Below are positions 1-11,484 of a stretch of 64,000 nt of DNA, piece by piece (position 1 is the stretch's first letter; the number at the start of each line of letters is the position of its first letter). The DNA comes from Microvelia longipes (Eukaryota > Arthropoda > Insecta > Hemiptera > Veliidae), in assembly GCA_018340805.1 (NCBI GenBank), contig JACMZG010001863.1, forward strand, positions 25,040,274 to 25,104,273. Reading direction: 5' to 3'. The notes beneath the pieces are model-generated. The model saw only the letters and a list, made by a program, of their open reading frames with translations. It did not search any database and was not told the DNA's origin. The position numbers were made by a program, and so were the translations under genes.

Positions 1-133
1 TTATTATTATAAAAGATAAACTTGTGCCGAATTCAATTAAATTTTTTTACTTATAACTTTTGATCGAAATTTTATTAAATGCTTAGTCATACAGAAAGAA
101 AATAACGCAGTAAATCAAAAATTTCACTGTCCT

Positions 134-595
134 CAGTATGAAGTACCTCTGTCTCGTATTTTCTTTGTATCGAATACCTCTGTCTCGTATTTTCTTTGTA
201 TCGAATACCTCTGTCTCAAATTTCCTTTGTATCGAATACCTCTGTCTCAATTCCTTTGTATCGAATACCTCTGTCTCAAATTTCCTTTGTATCGATTACC
301 TCTGTCTCGTATTTCCTTTGTATCGAATACCTCTGTCTCGTATTTTTTGTATCGAATACCTCGTCTCAAATTTCCTTTGTATCGAATACCTCTGTCTCAA
401 ATTTCCTTTGTATCGACCTCTGTCACAAAGTTTCTCTTAATCGAATGCCTATAAAATACCTCCGTTATGAAATTCCTCTAAATCGAATACCTTCCGAATT
501 CCTCTAAATTGCATACCTATAATATACCGAATTTCCTCTGTATCAAATACTTATAAGTCGAATACCTTCGAAGTACTTCTGTCTCGAATTTCTGC
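134..595. repeat. 31-bp tandem array (minisatellite)
   Basis: About ten good copies of a 31-bp unit built around GTATCGAATACCTCTGTCTC followed by a T-rich stretch run from about 140 to 430. Increasingly degenerate copies continue to about 595. Unit length slips by one to four bases between copies. Because 31 is not a multiple of 3, the three overlapping open frames here all show the same SNTS/CIEYLCL motif. They are repeat by-products and not genes. Confidence 0.93.
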
Positions 596-697
596 ATTAT
601 TAAAAGAAGCACAGTTCTTATATCAGTGTTGTTTTGAATTAGTTGTTGCTTTATTACTATACACAAGGGTACACATAAATAAATATAAATAAATAAA

Positions 698-745
698 TAT
701 ATATATATATATTATATATATATTATATATATTATATTTATAAAA
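698..745. repeat. (TA)n microsatellite
   Basis: A short interrupted TA array follows AAATA-type repeats. A GA-rich run (gtgtaagagagagagaaag) lies about 35 bp further on. Confidence 0.9.
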
Positions 746-3640
746 TTATTTATTTTGTACATATTTGTGTGTGTAAGAGAGAGAGAAAGTTTTCGATGTA
801 TCGCGTACCTGATTTAATTTTATACAACTATACGCTTGGTCCTTGCTTGATTATCAAACGAACTGATTTTGAAAACAAAAAAGTGTAAAAACTTCCTTCA
901 GCATATTTTCTTTTAAATCTACGTCTTGTTACTTGAAGTGTCTTTTAGATTTTCTTATTTCAATCTCTCTTATTTTTCATTTATTTTCTTTTTCTCGAAG
1001 TAGTATTTTTTGCTAGGCGTTACATTTGCCGTAAGGAAAAATATATAAAATATTTATCTCTTTTTCTTTTGAATAAGATGAAAATTTCTAGAAGTTTATT
1101 TTTACGTTTGATTCATTTAAAATAAACTGATAAGGATTTTTCCTTAGAATTCCTTAAATAGGGATATAAGTTTCTAGGTATTTAATCGTTTTCCAATTCT
1201 TATCTTTTTTCCTTTCTGTTTAATTGGATAAAGGTTAATTGGATATGGTAATAATATTTTTTTAGTAATGAATGTTAGTAATTTAAAAATTATCTTTTGA
1301 TAGAAAATAAATTTATCTATTATGTTAGACAAACTTAAAATGAATGAGTCTTAAATCAAAACAAAAAGTGACTAACATTGATAATCTGGGAATAATGATA
1401 GTCTCAAGTCTATCATGGAAACCACATTTAGAATCACTTTAAAATAAAATATCTTTTAGACTTAAAATAATATATTTAGAAATTTAAAAAATTCTTTCCA
1501 ATACACATAAATCTTTGTATATATCTATAGGAGTGAGTTGGATCTACTACGGGATATTAGTATGGGAACATATAGACACCCAGAGACTTCTACTTGTGTG
1601 AAGGAAATTATAAGGATTATTACATACATAAAAAGCAAAGTTAGCTGTAAACCAAAATATAAACTATTAGGCCTTAATGGCAGTAACAAACCCCTGTATA
1701 CAGGGGTGATACATTTCAAATATATCACCCTGAGTAACTCAGCTTCGAGTGGAGCTGGCGCAATAAAATTGGTATCTACCCTCTCTAAATTGACCTCTAG
1801 AAGTTCAAATATGTTCGATAATCGACTGGCATGTATGGTTATCTAATTTCCAAATTTTTTATTTATTTCGGGAACTTTAAAAAGTTAAATTGGAGTATAC
1901 ATTTATATAAATTGTTTTAGAAACTGGGTCATATACCAATCAATTTAAAACCAATATAATCAATTCTGGTAATTTTCCCCTAAGATATCGTTTGTATTAT
2001 CGAGCTATCATAAGTACTTTTGCCCATTTATAATTAAAAATAAGCTTACTGGTAAACCGGCATTCACCATTTCTAAATGGAGAAACATCTGGAAAAAAAC
2101 ATCGGAATTCAGCGATATTGGCATTAAATTGTCCAAGATATGAATGACACATTTTCAGTGTCATATATTGTGTTCAGTTTCAAATGATCCATACAATGGT
2201 ATGATCCAGTTTAAACTTTTATTTATAAAGTTACCATAGAAAAGCACATTTTGTTAATTAGATTACATTAATACAGATACATATGAGACGATTACCAAAA
2301 ATAAGCTGTTAGGTATTTAAACTCCCAGTGGTCGACTTTGTAGGAGTAGTCGCTATAGCTGCTGAGTAATCAGATGATGTATTTAAAATTTACAACCCAG
2401 TATATAATGCACTATTATTAGCATAAACTGAGCTTCAAATGCGTGCAAATAATGCTGTGCCGTGTAGTGTATAATCTATGGGATAAATGTGCATGTGAAT
2501 TTTCTTGTAAAAATGTGCATTTTCTTTTAAAAATTCTAAAAAAATAATTTAGGAGGTTTGACCCTACTTCTCTGGTTATTAAATATGTATAAAAAATTTA
2601 AGCAAAATTGTATTGATATACAAAAAAGTGTCCCTTTCAAAGAAAATTCGCCCGACTTGCGGACCTCTGTGGTAGAATTATTATTTATAAAATACGTATT
2701 AAGTGTATAAAGTATTCATTTTATTGCTTTAGCTTATTTAATGATCCTTATTTAATTAACTTTCAATTTTAGTGTTTAGTTCCTTTAAAGAACTTTGAAC
2801 TTTCTAAATCCTTTAATTACTTTTTAGTAACGTAAATGTTTAATGCGTGAAAATTAAATTTAAAATACATTTCCTGAGGATGTGTTGATTAAAAAGATTT
2901 TCTTGAGTTAGTATTTGTTATTAAAGTAATATGAGATCTAAGATTCTGTAATCTATGAGGCATTGAAAGAAAACTTTAACTCCCAAGTTTCTCAGTTAGG
3001 GAGTTTCCTTAGTTTTGCTTTTCTTGTTTAGTTTGTTATTTATAGCTATGTTTTTGTACCTTTAAGTCGATTAATCTGTCTTTTTAAGATAGATAAGCTA
3101 TGTATCTTTAAGTAGGGGGATGAAGAAGGGAAAATGTTTCGCGAAGTTATTCGGAAAAACAAAGTTTTTCTTGAATTTAAATTAGTAGTTATGATTTCAA
3201 AGTTTATCTGAATAATAAAAGATTTGTTTTGTAATAGTTTTCAAATTTGTTGGTTGAATATTTTAGTTTTATGTTGAGTAAGTTGACATTATAATTTAGT
3301 TTCAAAATATATCTCGGGTATAAATATTGAATATTCTTATATTATTTTTATTTAGGGAAGGTAAAAAACGGGTCATCTAATTGTTTTAAGTAGCCTTTGG
3401 ATTTTATCTGTTTGTGTAAATTAGATGTCTCGCTTGATAATCGAATGTCCAGTCTATTTAGAATTTGTTTAATTGAAATCAATCGTTAGAGTTGTGTATT
3501 CTTATGTAAATGTAGTTGTTATTACAAACCTGTAAGTTTTTAATTAAATTCCTTCAATTTTATTTTATTAAATACTATAGAAGTATAGAGTTGTTTTTTG
3601 CCGTCGTTATTGAGGTTTAAACTAAAAACATTTATATTAC
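746..3640. other. AT-rich non-coding DNA, no gene seen
   Basis: I see no supported gene. A 102-codon frame at 1538-1846 has no family signature and no convincing promoter or splice context. It contains the perfect 16-bp palindrome CCCCTGTATACAGGGG at about 1690-1705. Composition around 1520-1830 is slightly richer in G+C than its surroundings, so this could be a worn mobile element. Confidence 0.6.
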
Positions 3641-5100
3641 AGTGGTGTGATACTGAGAGGTCAGCGGTTGATACAGTGTTCCGACTTCAACTCTCTCTAT
3701 AGGTGAGATGAACCTGATTTCTATTAAGGGGAGTCTAGTTCAACTACTATCCCGCAAGTTAGCGCCACTTGTTCTTACATCCCTCCCGCTTTGTTGATTT
3801 TTAACCGTTGTTAAGCTATAGTTAACAATGAGCGTCATTTTAAATATTTTCAAAGTTTTCTATTTAGAAATTTTTTTACGTAAAAATGCGATTCCCTGCC
3901 GAGAACGAAAACACGAGAGCCGGAATCTTCCAACTCTATTGATATAATAAACTTTATTTTCTTCAATTCAAATAAAACAGTCTACAAGTCAAGTCAAGTA
4001 AAGTCTACAAATTAATTTTATAAAAAAAGATAATATTCAATTTTAATTGAATCCGTATCTTATAGGAAACACATTTTAAATATTTATTGACATTAGCATT
4101 TGATGAATTTATTAAAGTAATTAATATTGTATGCAAATATTTAGCTAGACCAGTCTGCGGAGGTGTATACTGGTTAAGTTACACTGACAAAAGTATCGCA
4201 CCATTTTTGCTTTGATTCCATGTTTAACCGATCTCAATATTAATCTGACTTATGCCTGCCTGTGCTGTATGTTGCTGCTTTCACTCCCTTGGGAGGGAAA
4301 TAGCATTTACAGTGCGAGTTAGCAAGATTGTAAATTGTAACATAATGTGGTTTATTGCTGGTTGACATCAAACAAATCTTTTTGTTTAAATTAATTGATA
4401 TATTTTTTGTGGTAAGTATAGAACTTATGGGCAATTTATTATTTTCCGAAATAAAATAAAAATGCGGATAAGTTTGTTGTATACTTTAGTATGAAACATG
4501 AGGATCCATTATTTTAAGAGCTTTATACGTGAATAAATATGAGGGTTTTGGGTTCTCTTGAGGCTCCTGAATTTTAGAGCCGGGGAAACTTTCACATGTC
4601 TAACTTTTGGTCCCGTGTCGTTTAGAATTAATCTTTCTCTTATTTTTACAGCTTTAGACGTTTTCATATGATTATATTTAATGCTGTTATGAGTATACAA
4701 AAATGAAAGTTTTATGAAAATAATACGAAAAGTGTATGGACTATATTGGTTGCTTTTTAGGGGTTTTAGAGTACGAGTTTCTATATTGATTGATTAGGAA
4801 TTTAAAACTACTTGTTAACCATATGGTTGATGCTTTTTGGGTTTTTAAATTATAAATTTTAAAAGAGTTAGTTGTCGTTGTTGGTTCATGGTGGACAGAG
4901 ACTTACACTTCAAGAGCGTGGATACTAGAGCTTTTATCATCATAGAGAATTATTACTAGAGGGATTTTATAGATTAAATTGTGAAACATCGAAAAAGTAA
5001 CCTGAACACTTTCGATTATAAATACAATCAAATAATCAGTACAAAATTAGAATAACATTTATAGGACAATGCTAAAAATTCAAATAAAAATGCGCGTGAA
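3641..5100. other. AT-rich non-coding DNA with G+C-richer patches
   Basis: Patches at about 3650-3800 and 3890-3930 are less AT-rich, and AATAAA-like strings follow the second. A 64-codon minus-strand frame at 4240-4434 has a YNLANS-type stretch that faintly recalls the C-terminus of LINE proteins, but it is too weak to call. Confidence 0.5.
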
Positions 5101-5104
5101 GCCG

Positions 5105-5450
5105 AAAACAAATGATTTATTATAACCTCAACTCACTCTTCGAGGAGGTTTCATAGAGGTTACACAGAGCCGGGTTAATGACGTCATAACACATTTTTTC
5201 CGGACATAACAACTAAACTTAAGACTGATTTTTGCACAAAGTTTCATTTCTCTAGCATAAATACACTATGATAACACTCACACACATATACAGACAACTA
5301 TATGAAAACTACTCAGGAGATCTTAAAAACACCTAAAACGGATAATTTCGGTGTATCCCGGTTTTGGAATTTTTGTAAACACCATACTTTTCCTCTATAC
5401 CTATTCCTATGGATACTTTTCCTTGTATAAATGAGGAAAAGTAAATACGT
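5105..5450 (-). mobile_element. Interspersed repeat family A, copy 1 (reverse)
   Basis: Read on the minus strand this copy begins at a cctcatttata string, then carries the family hallmarks: a gaggaaaagtat start, a GGTG-to-GATACACCGAA block, an ATCCGTTTTAGGTG block, then a Tn-GTGTGTGAGTGTTATCATAG stretch, a TTTATGCTAGAGAAATGAAAC block and a TTATGACGTCATTAACCCGG block. Other copies lie at about 16.2, 17.3, 21.6, 28.1, 46.3 and 52.4 kb. No coding capacity is visible. Its class is unknown; it could be a SINE-like or LINE 3' element or a MITE. Confidence 0.8.
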
Positions 5451-6115
5451 TTTTCAATCATTCGGTTTGTACAGTTTTGTTCCTGATAAAAGGATTTATT
5501 CTTTCTCAAATTATTATTTTATGAAATATATTTCAATATGTATTTGTTATTATTTTAAAATGAAAAAACTTTATAGGGACCTCTTATTTTAAATTATTAT
5601 TTAAAGTTTGCAGGGATTCTTGCTTTTTATTTATTTTGAACCTATTCTCTTGAACTTAATTAATATTTTAAATTTTTTATTAATTAAGTAATTATAATTT
5701 CTTTTGATATTGAATTTTTTTAATTATTTAATGAATGAAATAAAATTCGTACTAATTAAAAAGGTAACCTCCTTCCTTTGTTTAAACTTTTTTGTGTTTT
5801 TGCTTTTTAACAATCATCAATTTAATTTTATAAAGATTAGAAAAAAGTAAATTATGAATGAATTATTTGTAACAGTTAATTTTAGTTTCATGAATCAGCT
5901 GATTAGTTTATTGTCATGGTTTTAATAGTTAAATACGTTTATATAAAGTAATTAATTCTCATTAAAACTATTATTAAGTTTTGTAAAAACGTTCTAGTTT
6001 GTGTGCGTATCAGCGAGTAGTGTATTAGTAGTTGTGTATATCAGTATATCAGATGCGAATCCTCTTCATAAATTACAGTGTATTGTTAGTAACCCTTTGT
6101 ATTTGTTCTTTTAAT
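5451..6115. other. AT-rich non-coding DNA
   Basis: No gene or structured repeat is visible in this stretch. Confidence 0.55.
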
Positions 6116-6117
6116 AG

Positions 6118-6232
6118 TATCTGTCTATAATAAATAAAAAAATGCCCGTTCTAGGACATTTAAGTCCATCTGGGTATTCACCCTGCGGGAACGCCCTCGG
6201 ATGGATTGCGTCCACAATCCTCTAAGTATTAA
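6118..6232 (-). mobile_element. SINE 3' portion (reverse)
   Basis: On the minus strand this reads CCGCAGGGTGAATACCC, then GATGG, then an AACGGGCATTTTTTTATT tail. The same 3' block and A/T tail occur forward at 54705-54770 and, in shortened form, at 63935-63985. Both of those are linked to tRNA-like heads. The tRNA-like head is not visible here, so the copy is probably 5'-truncated. Confidence 0.7.
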
Positions 6233-6542
6233 TTAAATTATTTTGCTACAAATACTACCACAAAATTAATGCTGCAAAAATGTATTATTTTTTCCAAATT
6301 AACTAATAATTAATTTGCACTTCTAAAAAATAAAAATACAATTACTACGACTAAGTAATTGTATTTTTAAAAAAAACATTATTTCCTTAAGTGCTATTTT
6401 ATTAAATAAACCTGATGTACAAAACAATTTTTTTAACTTGCATTACTCTATTTCATTCGGTCGTCATTATTCTTTTTATGAGCTGCTATTTCTGATAAGT
6501 CGAGCTATCAGACGTATCCTTTATGTTCCTTAATTTAAACAT

Positions 6543-6919
6543 CTAGTGGTCTGTCAGATTCTCCGTTGTAGACGCTTCCAAACTCGTACGGTATTTCGTA
6601 TGTGCTATTTTTCTAATCCTGAGTCCTTTGTCTTGAGTCAGTTCTTTGTCGTGTGGTACTATTGAGGCTTTGTGGGTTGCTGGTTCTTCAGGTTCGAGTC
6701 TTTCTGGTCTTGGCATGAATATCGATTTCATTGCTTTGGCGAGATACCCGTTTTTTTCATAGTGATTTTCAGGCGCTCTTCTTCTTCTTCTTGGTGAAGA
6801 CACTTGAATATTCCCACGTTTATGCTGTTAGAATGGTGTGATGTATATTGACGTATATGTCTAGTCCATTCTATCGAATGGAATGGAGTAATGCAAAAAT
6901 CATACACGAAGAAGAGCAT
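6543..6919 (-). pseudogene. Penelope-like retroelement (PLE) coding fragment, frameshifted
   Basis: The minus-strand frame starting near 6919 contains QYTSHHSNSINVGIFKCLHQ. This matches the region just after the PLE reverse-transcriptase core, where family members read roughly YLNYxSxHPxxHKxGVVxxLxxRA. The reading then shifts to the overlapping frame (6543-6803), which contains EKNGYLAKAMKSI, recalling the conserved NGYP block. It continues with PHDKELTQDKGLRIRKIAHTKY, cut here by a stop, recalling PYVxGLSExLxRIxxxxxI. A KD dipeptide follows after the stop. The order of blocks fits the family, which adds weight beyond any single motif. No GIY-YIG endonuclease motif is seen downstream. The match is from memory of the family and not from a search. 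Confidence 0.6.
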
Positions 6920-7755
6920 TGAAGAAATTGAAAACTTAATTTACACCTCAGCTGATAGTTTTTTTTAAATTATTTTATTAAACAAACATAATGTATTCTA
7001 TGTTTATTTAATTTTATTTAAATTTATTTAAGTTAAAATACAAATGTTTTTAGACTTATTGTTAAAATACAAAACTTAATTTTTTAGACTTATTTGTATA
7101 TTGTTGTCACAAGAATGATCACTCTACGATGTGTGTTTTAGCGATTCTCTGTATCAGGACGCGATCCTTTTATATTTTAAATTGTAAATAAAGTTTAGTT
7201 TTTATTTTATGTATTTTACTTAGTTGGAAAAAATATTGTTGCTTATAAAGTTTTCTAAGTTCAAAAAATCTATATGATCTCTTGAAAGTTGCTGAGCTCT
7301 TTAGGGGTATAATCTGTTCAAAAACATTTTGAAATCTTCTAGAGCCCTGGTTTTGATTAAACCCTAAAACTTAGTAAAGTTTCCTTAGTTGGGAGGGATT
7401 GAGTTGTTTAGACATTTCATGACAGATGAGATGAGCTGAATTTAAATTCTAAACCTGATGCCATCTTAGAAAATTTTTTATACGCATGGGCTTCGAATGA
7501 ATGAAGCAGGGATAAAATTAAGTGTTATTGCTCTATAGTTTACTGTCTCTTGTTAAGATATTGTATCTTTAAATAAAATGATTTCGATATTAAAAATGTT
7601 ATATTTTATTATCTACAGTGGGGTTCTCTTAAAACTCTGTGATTTACTAGTATATAAAATTAAATTTTGTTGAATAAGATTAAGTGAGACTTGATTCTAT
7701 TGATAGACTTACTTATTTATTTATACTTATTTATAGGTCCTTAAATACCTTCTTA
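6920..7755. other. AT-rich non-coding DNA
   Basis: No gene or structured repeat is visible. A GAAGAAGAAG run lies in the PLE fragment just upstream. Confidence 0.55.
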
Positions 7756-7757
7756 AA

Positions 7758-7758
7758 G

Positions 7759-7810
<52 letters not shown>

Positions 7811-7825
7811 TTTTATATATATATT

Positions 7826-7880
<55 letters not shown>
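7758..7880. repeat. (TA)n microsatellite
   Basis: About 120 bp of TA with a few T or TT interruptions. It produces a spurious tyrosine/isoleucine frame. Confidence 0.95.
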
Positions 7881-7883
<3 letters not shown>

Positions 7884-8760
7884 CATATTAATATTATATG
7901 ATAATTTTTCTTCTAGTATGTTTTCCAAATTTATAAATTGAAATAAATTGAAAAAGTGAATTAAGTTGAAATGTGTAAAAGGAGATTAAATTTGTAAATT
8001 TAACATTTATAAAAGGAAATTTTATTAAATTTTCTGTTAGCTATAGAATATCCTAAAACAGTAGTTCAGTCATTTTTCCAGACTTATGAAAGTATTTTAA
8101 AAACTTTTTCTTGCCGTTTTTGACAATTTTATAAAAATGTTGAGCATAGAAATGGTGGACACATAACTTCAAGAAAAGTAGAACAAAAAGTTAAAGGAAA
8201 AAGGGTGAAAACGGTGTTTAGAAATTACTGAGCCATAAAAAAAGTAGAAAAAATCATTAACTTTGAAACAATTTAAAAAAAAATCATACTTTTTTTGTTT
8301 AGATTATTTTTGGTGAAATCCCCTTTGAATATTATTTTTCTTGAAACGTACCGGAGGAGAAAAAAAATCTTTTAATTTAAGAAGTAATGGCAGGACTAAA
8401 GAGAAAAATCGTAATATTACTGAAACTAATCGAGCGTGAAAAATAAGAAAAGGATAAAGGAAAAACTTTGAAAGATTAGTTTGAAAATGAGCGCGAAAAA
8501 AGTTTAAATTGGCTCAGTGATAAATGTTTAAAGGGCTCTATTTGTCTTAAAATCCTTAAATGTTTCTTAGAAGCTTCTTATTTGTCTACTTATTGGCTAG
8601 GAATGTCAGACCAACAACAGCTAAACGATAAATTATCCATCTGGAAGCTAACTAGATACAATACGTGTTCTTTTTAGCAAACAAAGAGCCATTGCTAGTG
8701 TAAATACACGGCTATAGGGTAGCTCGTTATTTTTCCTCGCAATTTCGGACTCTTCGTTCG
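7881..8760. other. A-rich non-coding DNA
   Basis: The plus strand is purine-rich from about 8130 to 8520, with many short A runs. No gene or repeat unit is recognised. Confidence 0.55.
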
Positions 8761-8762
8761 TC

Positions 8763-9052
8763 CTCATAATGCCATTATCATGACATTCTGAGGACATGAT
8801 TCTGATCCAAATGATCCTCATGATTCTGACATTTATTGTCATGACATTCTGAGGACATGATTCTGATCCAAATGATCCTCATGATTCTGACATTTATTAT
8901 CATGACATTCTGAGACATGATTCTGATCCAAATGATCCTCATGATTCTGACATTTATTATCATGACATTCTGAGGACATGATTCTGATCCAAATGATCCT
9001 CATGATTCTGACATTAATTATCATGACATTTTGAGGATATGATTTTGATGAT
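8763..9052. repeat. 61-bp tandem array
   Basis: More than four copies of a 61-bp unit contain ATGATTCTGATCCAAATGAT, CTCATGATTCTGACATTTAT and TCATGACATTCTGAGG. One copy has a single-base deletion, and the last copy decays after about 9030. The unit is rich in ATCAT/ATGAT and contains the palindromic string TCATGA. The overlapping minus-strand frames with an IMRIIWIRIMS motif are by-products. Confidence 0.95.
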
Positions 9053-9113
9053 TCGGACACCAAAGCTTTGTGGTTTTGTTGCTTGGGACCTTAGAACAAA
9101 ATATAAAATCAAA

Positions 9114-9744
9114 GTCTATAGCAGGGGTCTCCAAACTTTTTTGTTGATTACTCCTAAAGTAGACCAACATTTACGCGCCCCCCCCCAAGCTTTTTGTTAT
9201 GATTTATAAATATTTCCATTTTTATGGAAAACTAAACAAAATATTAGTAACCTCTTAAAATTGGGTACAAATGTAATCGTTAGCTCAAGAAAAATTATGC
9301 AAATAGGTTACTGTAAAGCTGTAAAATACTCTGGAGCAAAATAATCACGTTTTAACAGCAGGACAGTAAAATGAAGACTTAATCGTTATCAAAGTAAAGT
9401 ATCAGTTATCAATATTGAGTTAGATGTTTGATGATAAGAATTAAAGAAGTAACAAAAGGCGACACTAAAAAGGAATATTCATATCTTATTTACACCTTAA
9501 TTACATCCTGTAATTTGGCGGCTTTGATTTTAGGGTTTCTGATTTATTATACTTTTTAGTTTGAACATTATTTATCTTTTACCACCTTCTTTGATCCCTT
9601 TACACATTTGTTATAATTTGATCACTTTTAGTAAATATTTATATTTTTTATTAATATTAATATTTGCTAAATGTATTAACTTATTTTTGGCGTACCCCCA
9701 GTTAGAGTATCGCGTACCCCTGTTTGAAGATCCCTGGTCTATAG
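9114..9744. mobile_element. Non-autonomous hAT-type DNA transposon with 8-bp TSD
   Basis: The element spans 9122-9736 (615 bp). The left end reads CAGGGGTCTCCAAAC and the right end, on the minus strand, reads CAGGGATCTTCAAAC; they differ at two of 15 positions. It is flanked by a perfect 8-bp direct repeat, GTCTATAG, at 9114-9121 and 9737-9744. An 8-bp duplication next to CAGGGGT-type ends is the hallmark of the hAT superfamily. A C run near 9178 and a repeated CGCGTACCCC string near the right end extend the terminal similarity. The interior is AT-rich with no transposase frame, so the copy would depend on an enzyme encoded elsewhere. The perfect duplication suggests a fairly recent insertion. 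Confidence 0.9.
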
Positions 9745-10010
9745 GGTATTGACTCTTTGTACTATCTTCGTTCGTTCTCTGAATGTTACCAAAGCTTAGG
9801 ATGGTGTCTCTTCGGTTTCGTTACGCTCGTCGACATAATTATTAGGTAACCAAATTTCAAAATCATGTAATACGAGAACTACGTTTCTTTGTCTAAGAAA
9901 GCCTTAAACATACTAGCGTTCATACTTAGCAACCTAATGCTTATTAATTTTTAATTTTTAAAAAGAATAATAGCGACAAACTTATTGATTATGTTTTATA
10001 TGTTTTTAAT
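9745..10010. other. Non-coding spacer
   Basis: Contains a TCGGTTTCGTTACGCTCGTC stretch near 9810 that resembles the GGACTCGC/GCGAGTCC-like strings scattered elsewhere in the window. Nothing else is recognised. Confidence 0.5.
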
Positions 10011-10012
10011 GT

Positions 10013-11348
<1,336 letters not shown>

Positions 11349-11356
11349 TTATTATC

Positions 11357-11484
11357 AGTTGACAGCGTGGGAAAATATTGTTAAGGAACCAATGATGTTG
11401 GCCTGATATGGAATTGTGGACGTGTTTTAACCTCCAGGACTGACCTCATTGGCTCATTCGCATTATTTTCCCACGCTATCAACT
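11357..11484. mobile_element. Small inverted-repeat element (MITE-like), 128 bp
   Basis: The left end AGTTGACAGCGTGGGAAAAT is mirrored on the right by ATTTTCCCACGCTATCAACT, with one difference in 20. Similarity continues inward through a CCAATGA block, giving arms of about 40 bp. The flanks share TTATTAT (11349-11355 and 11084+400, that is 11484-11490), a possible target duplication that is offset by one or two bases from the arm ends. There is no coding content. Superfamily cannot be decided. Confidence 0.75.

Noticed and set aside
138..507. Three overlapping plus-strand frames with a repeated SNTSVS/CIEYLCL motif
   Set aside because: They follow the 31-bp DNA repeat in all three frames, so the motif reflects the DNA unit and not a protein.
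1538..1846. 102-codon frame as a real gene
   Set aside because: No recognised motif; it also spans a perfect palindrome and an overlapping minus-strand frame of similar length.
4240..4434. LINE C-terminal fragment on the minus strand
   Set aside because: A YNLANS-type string alone is too little, and nothing upstream supports it.
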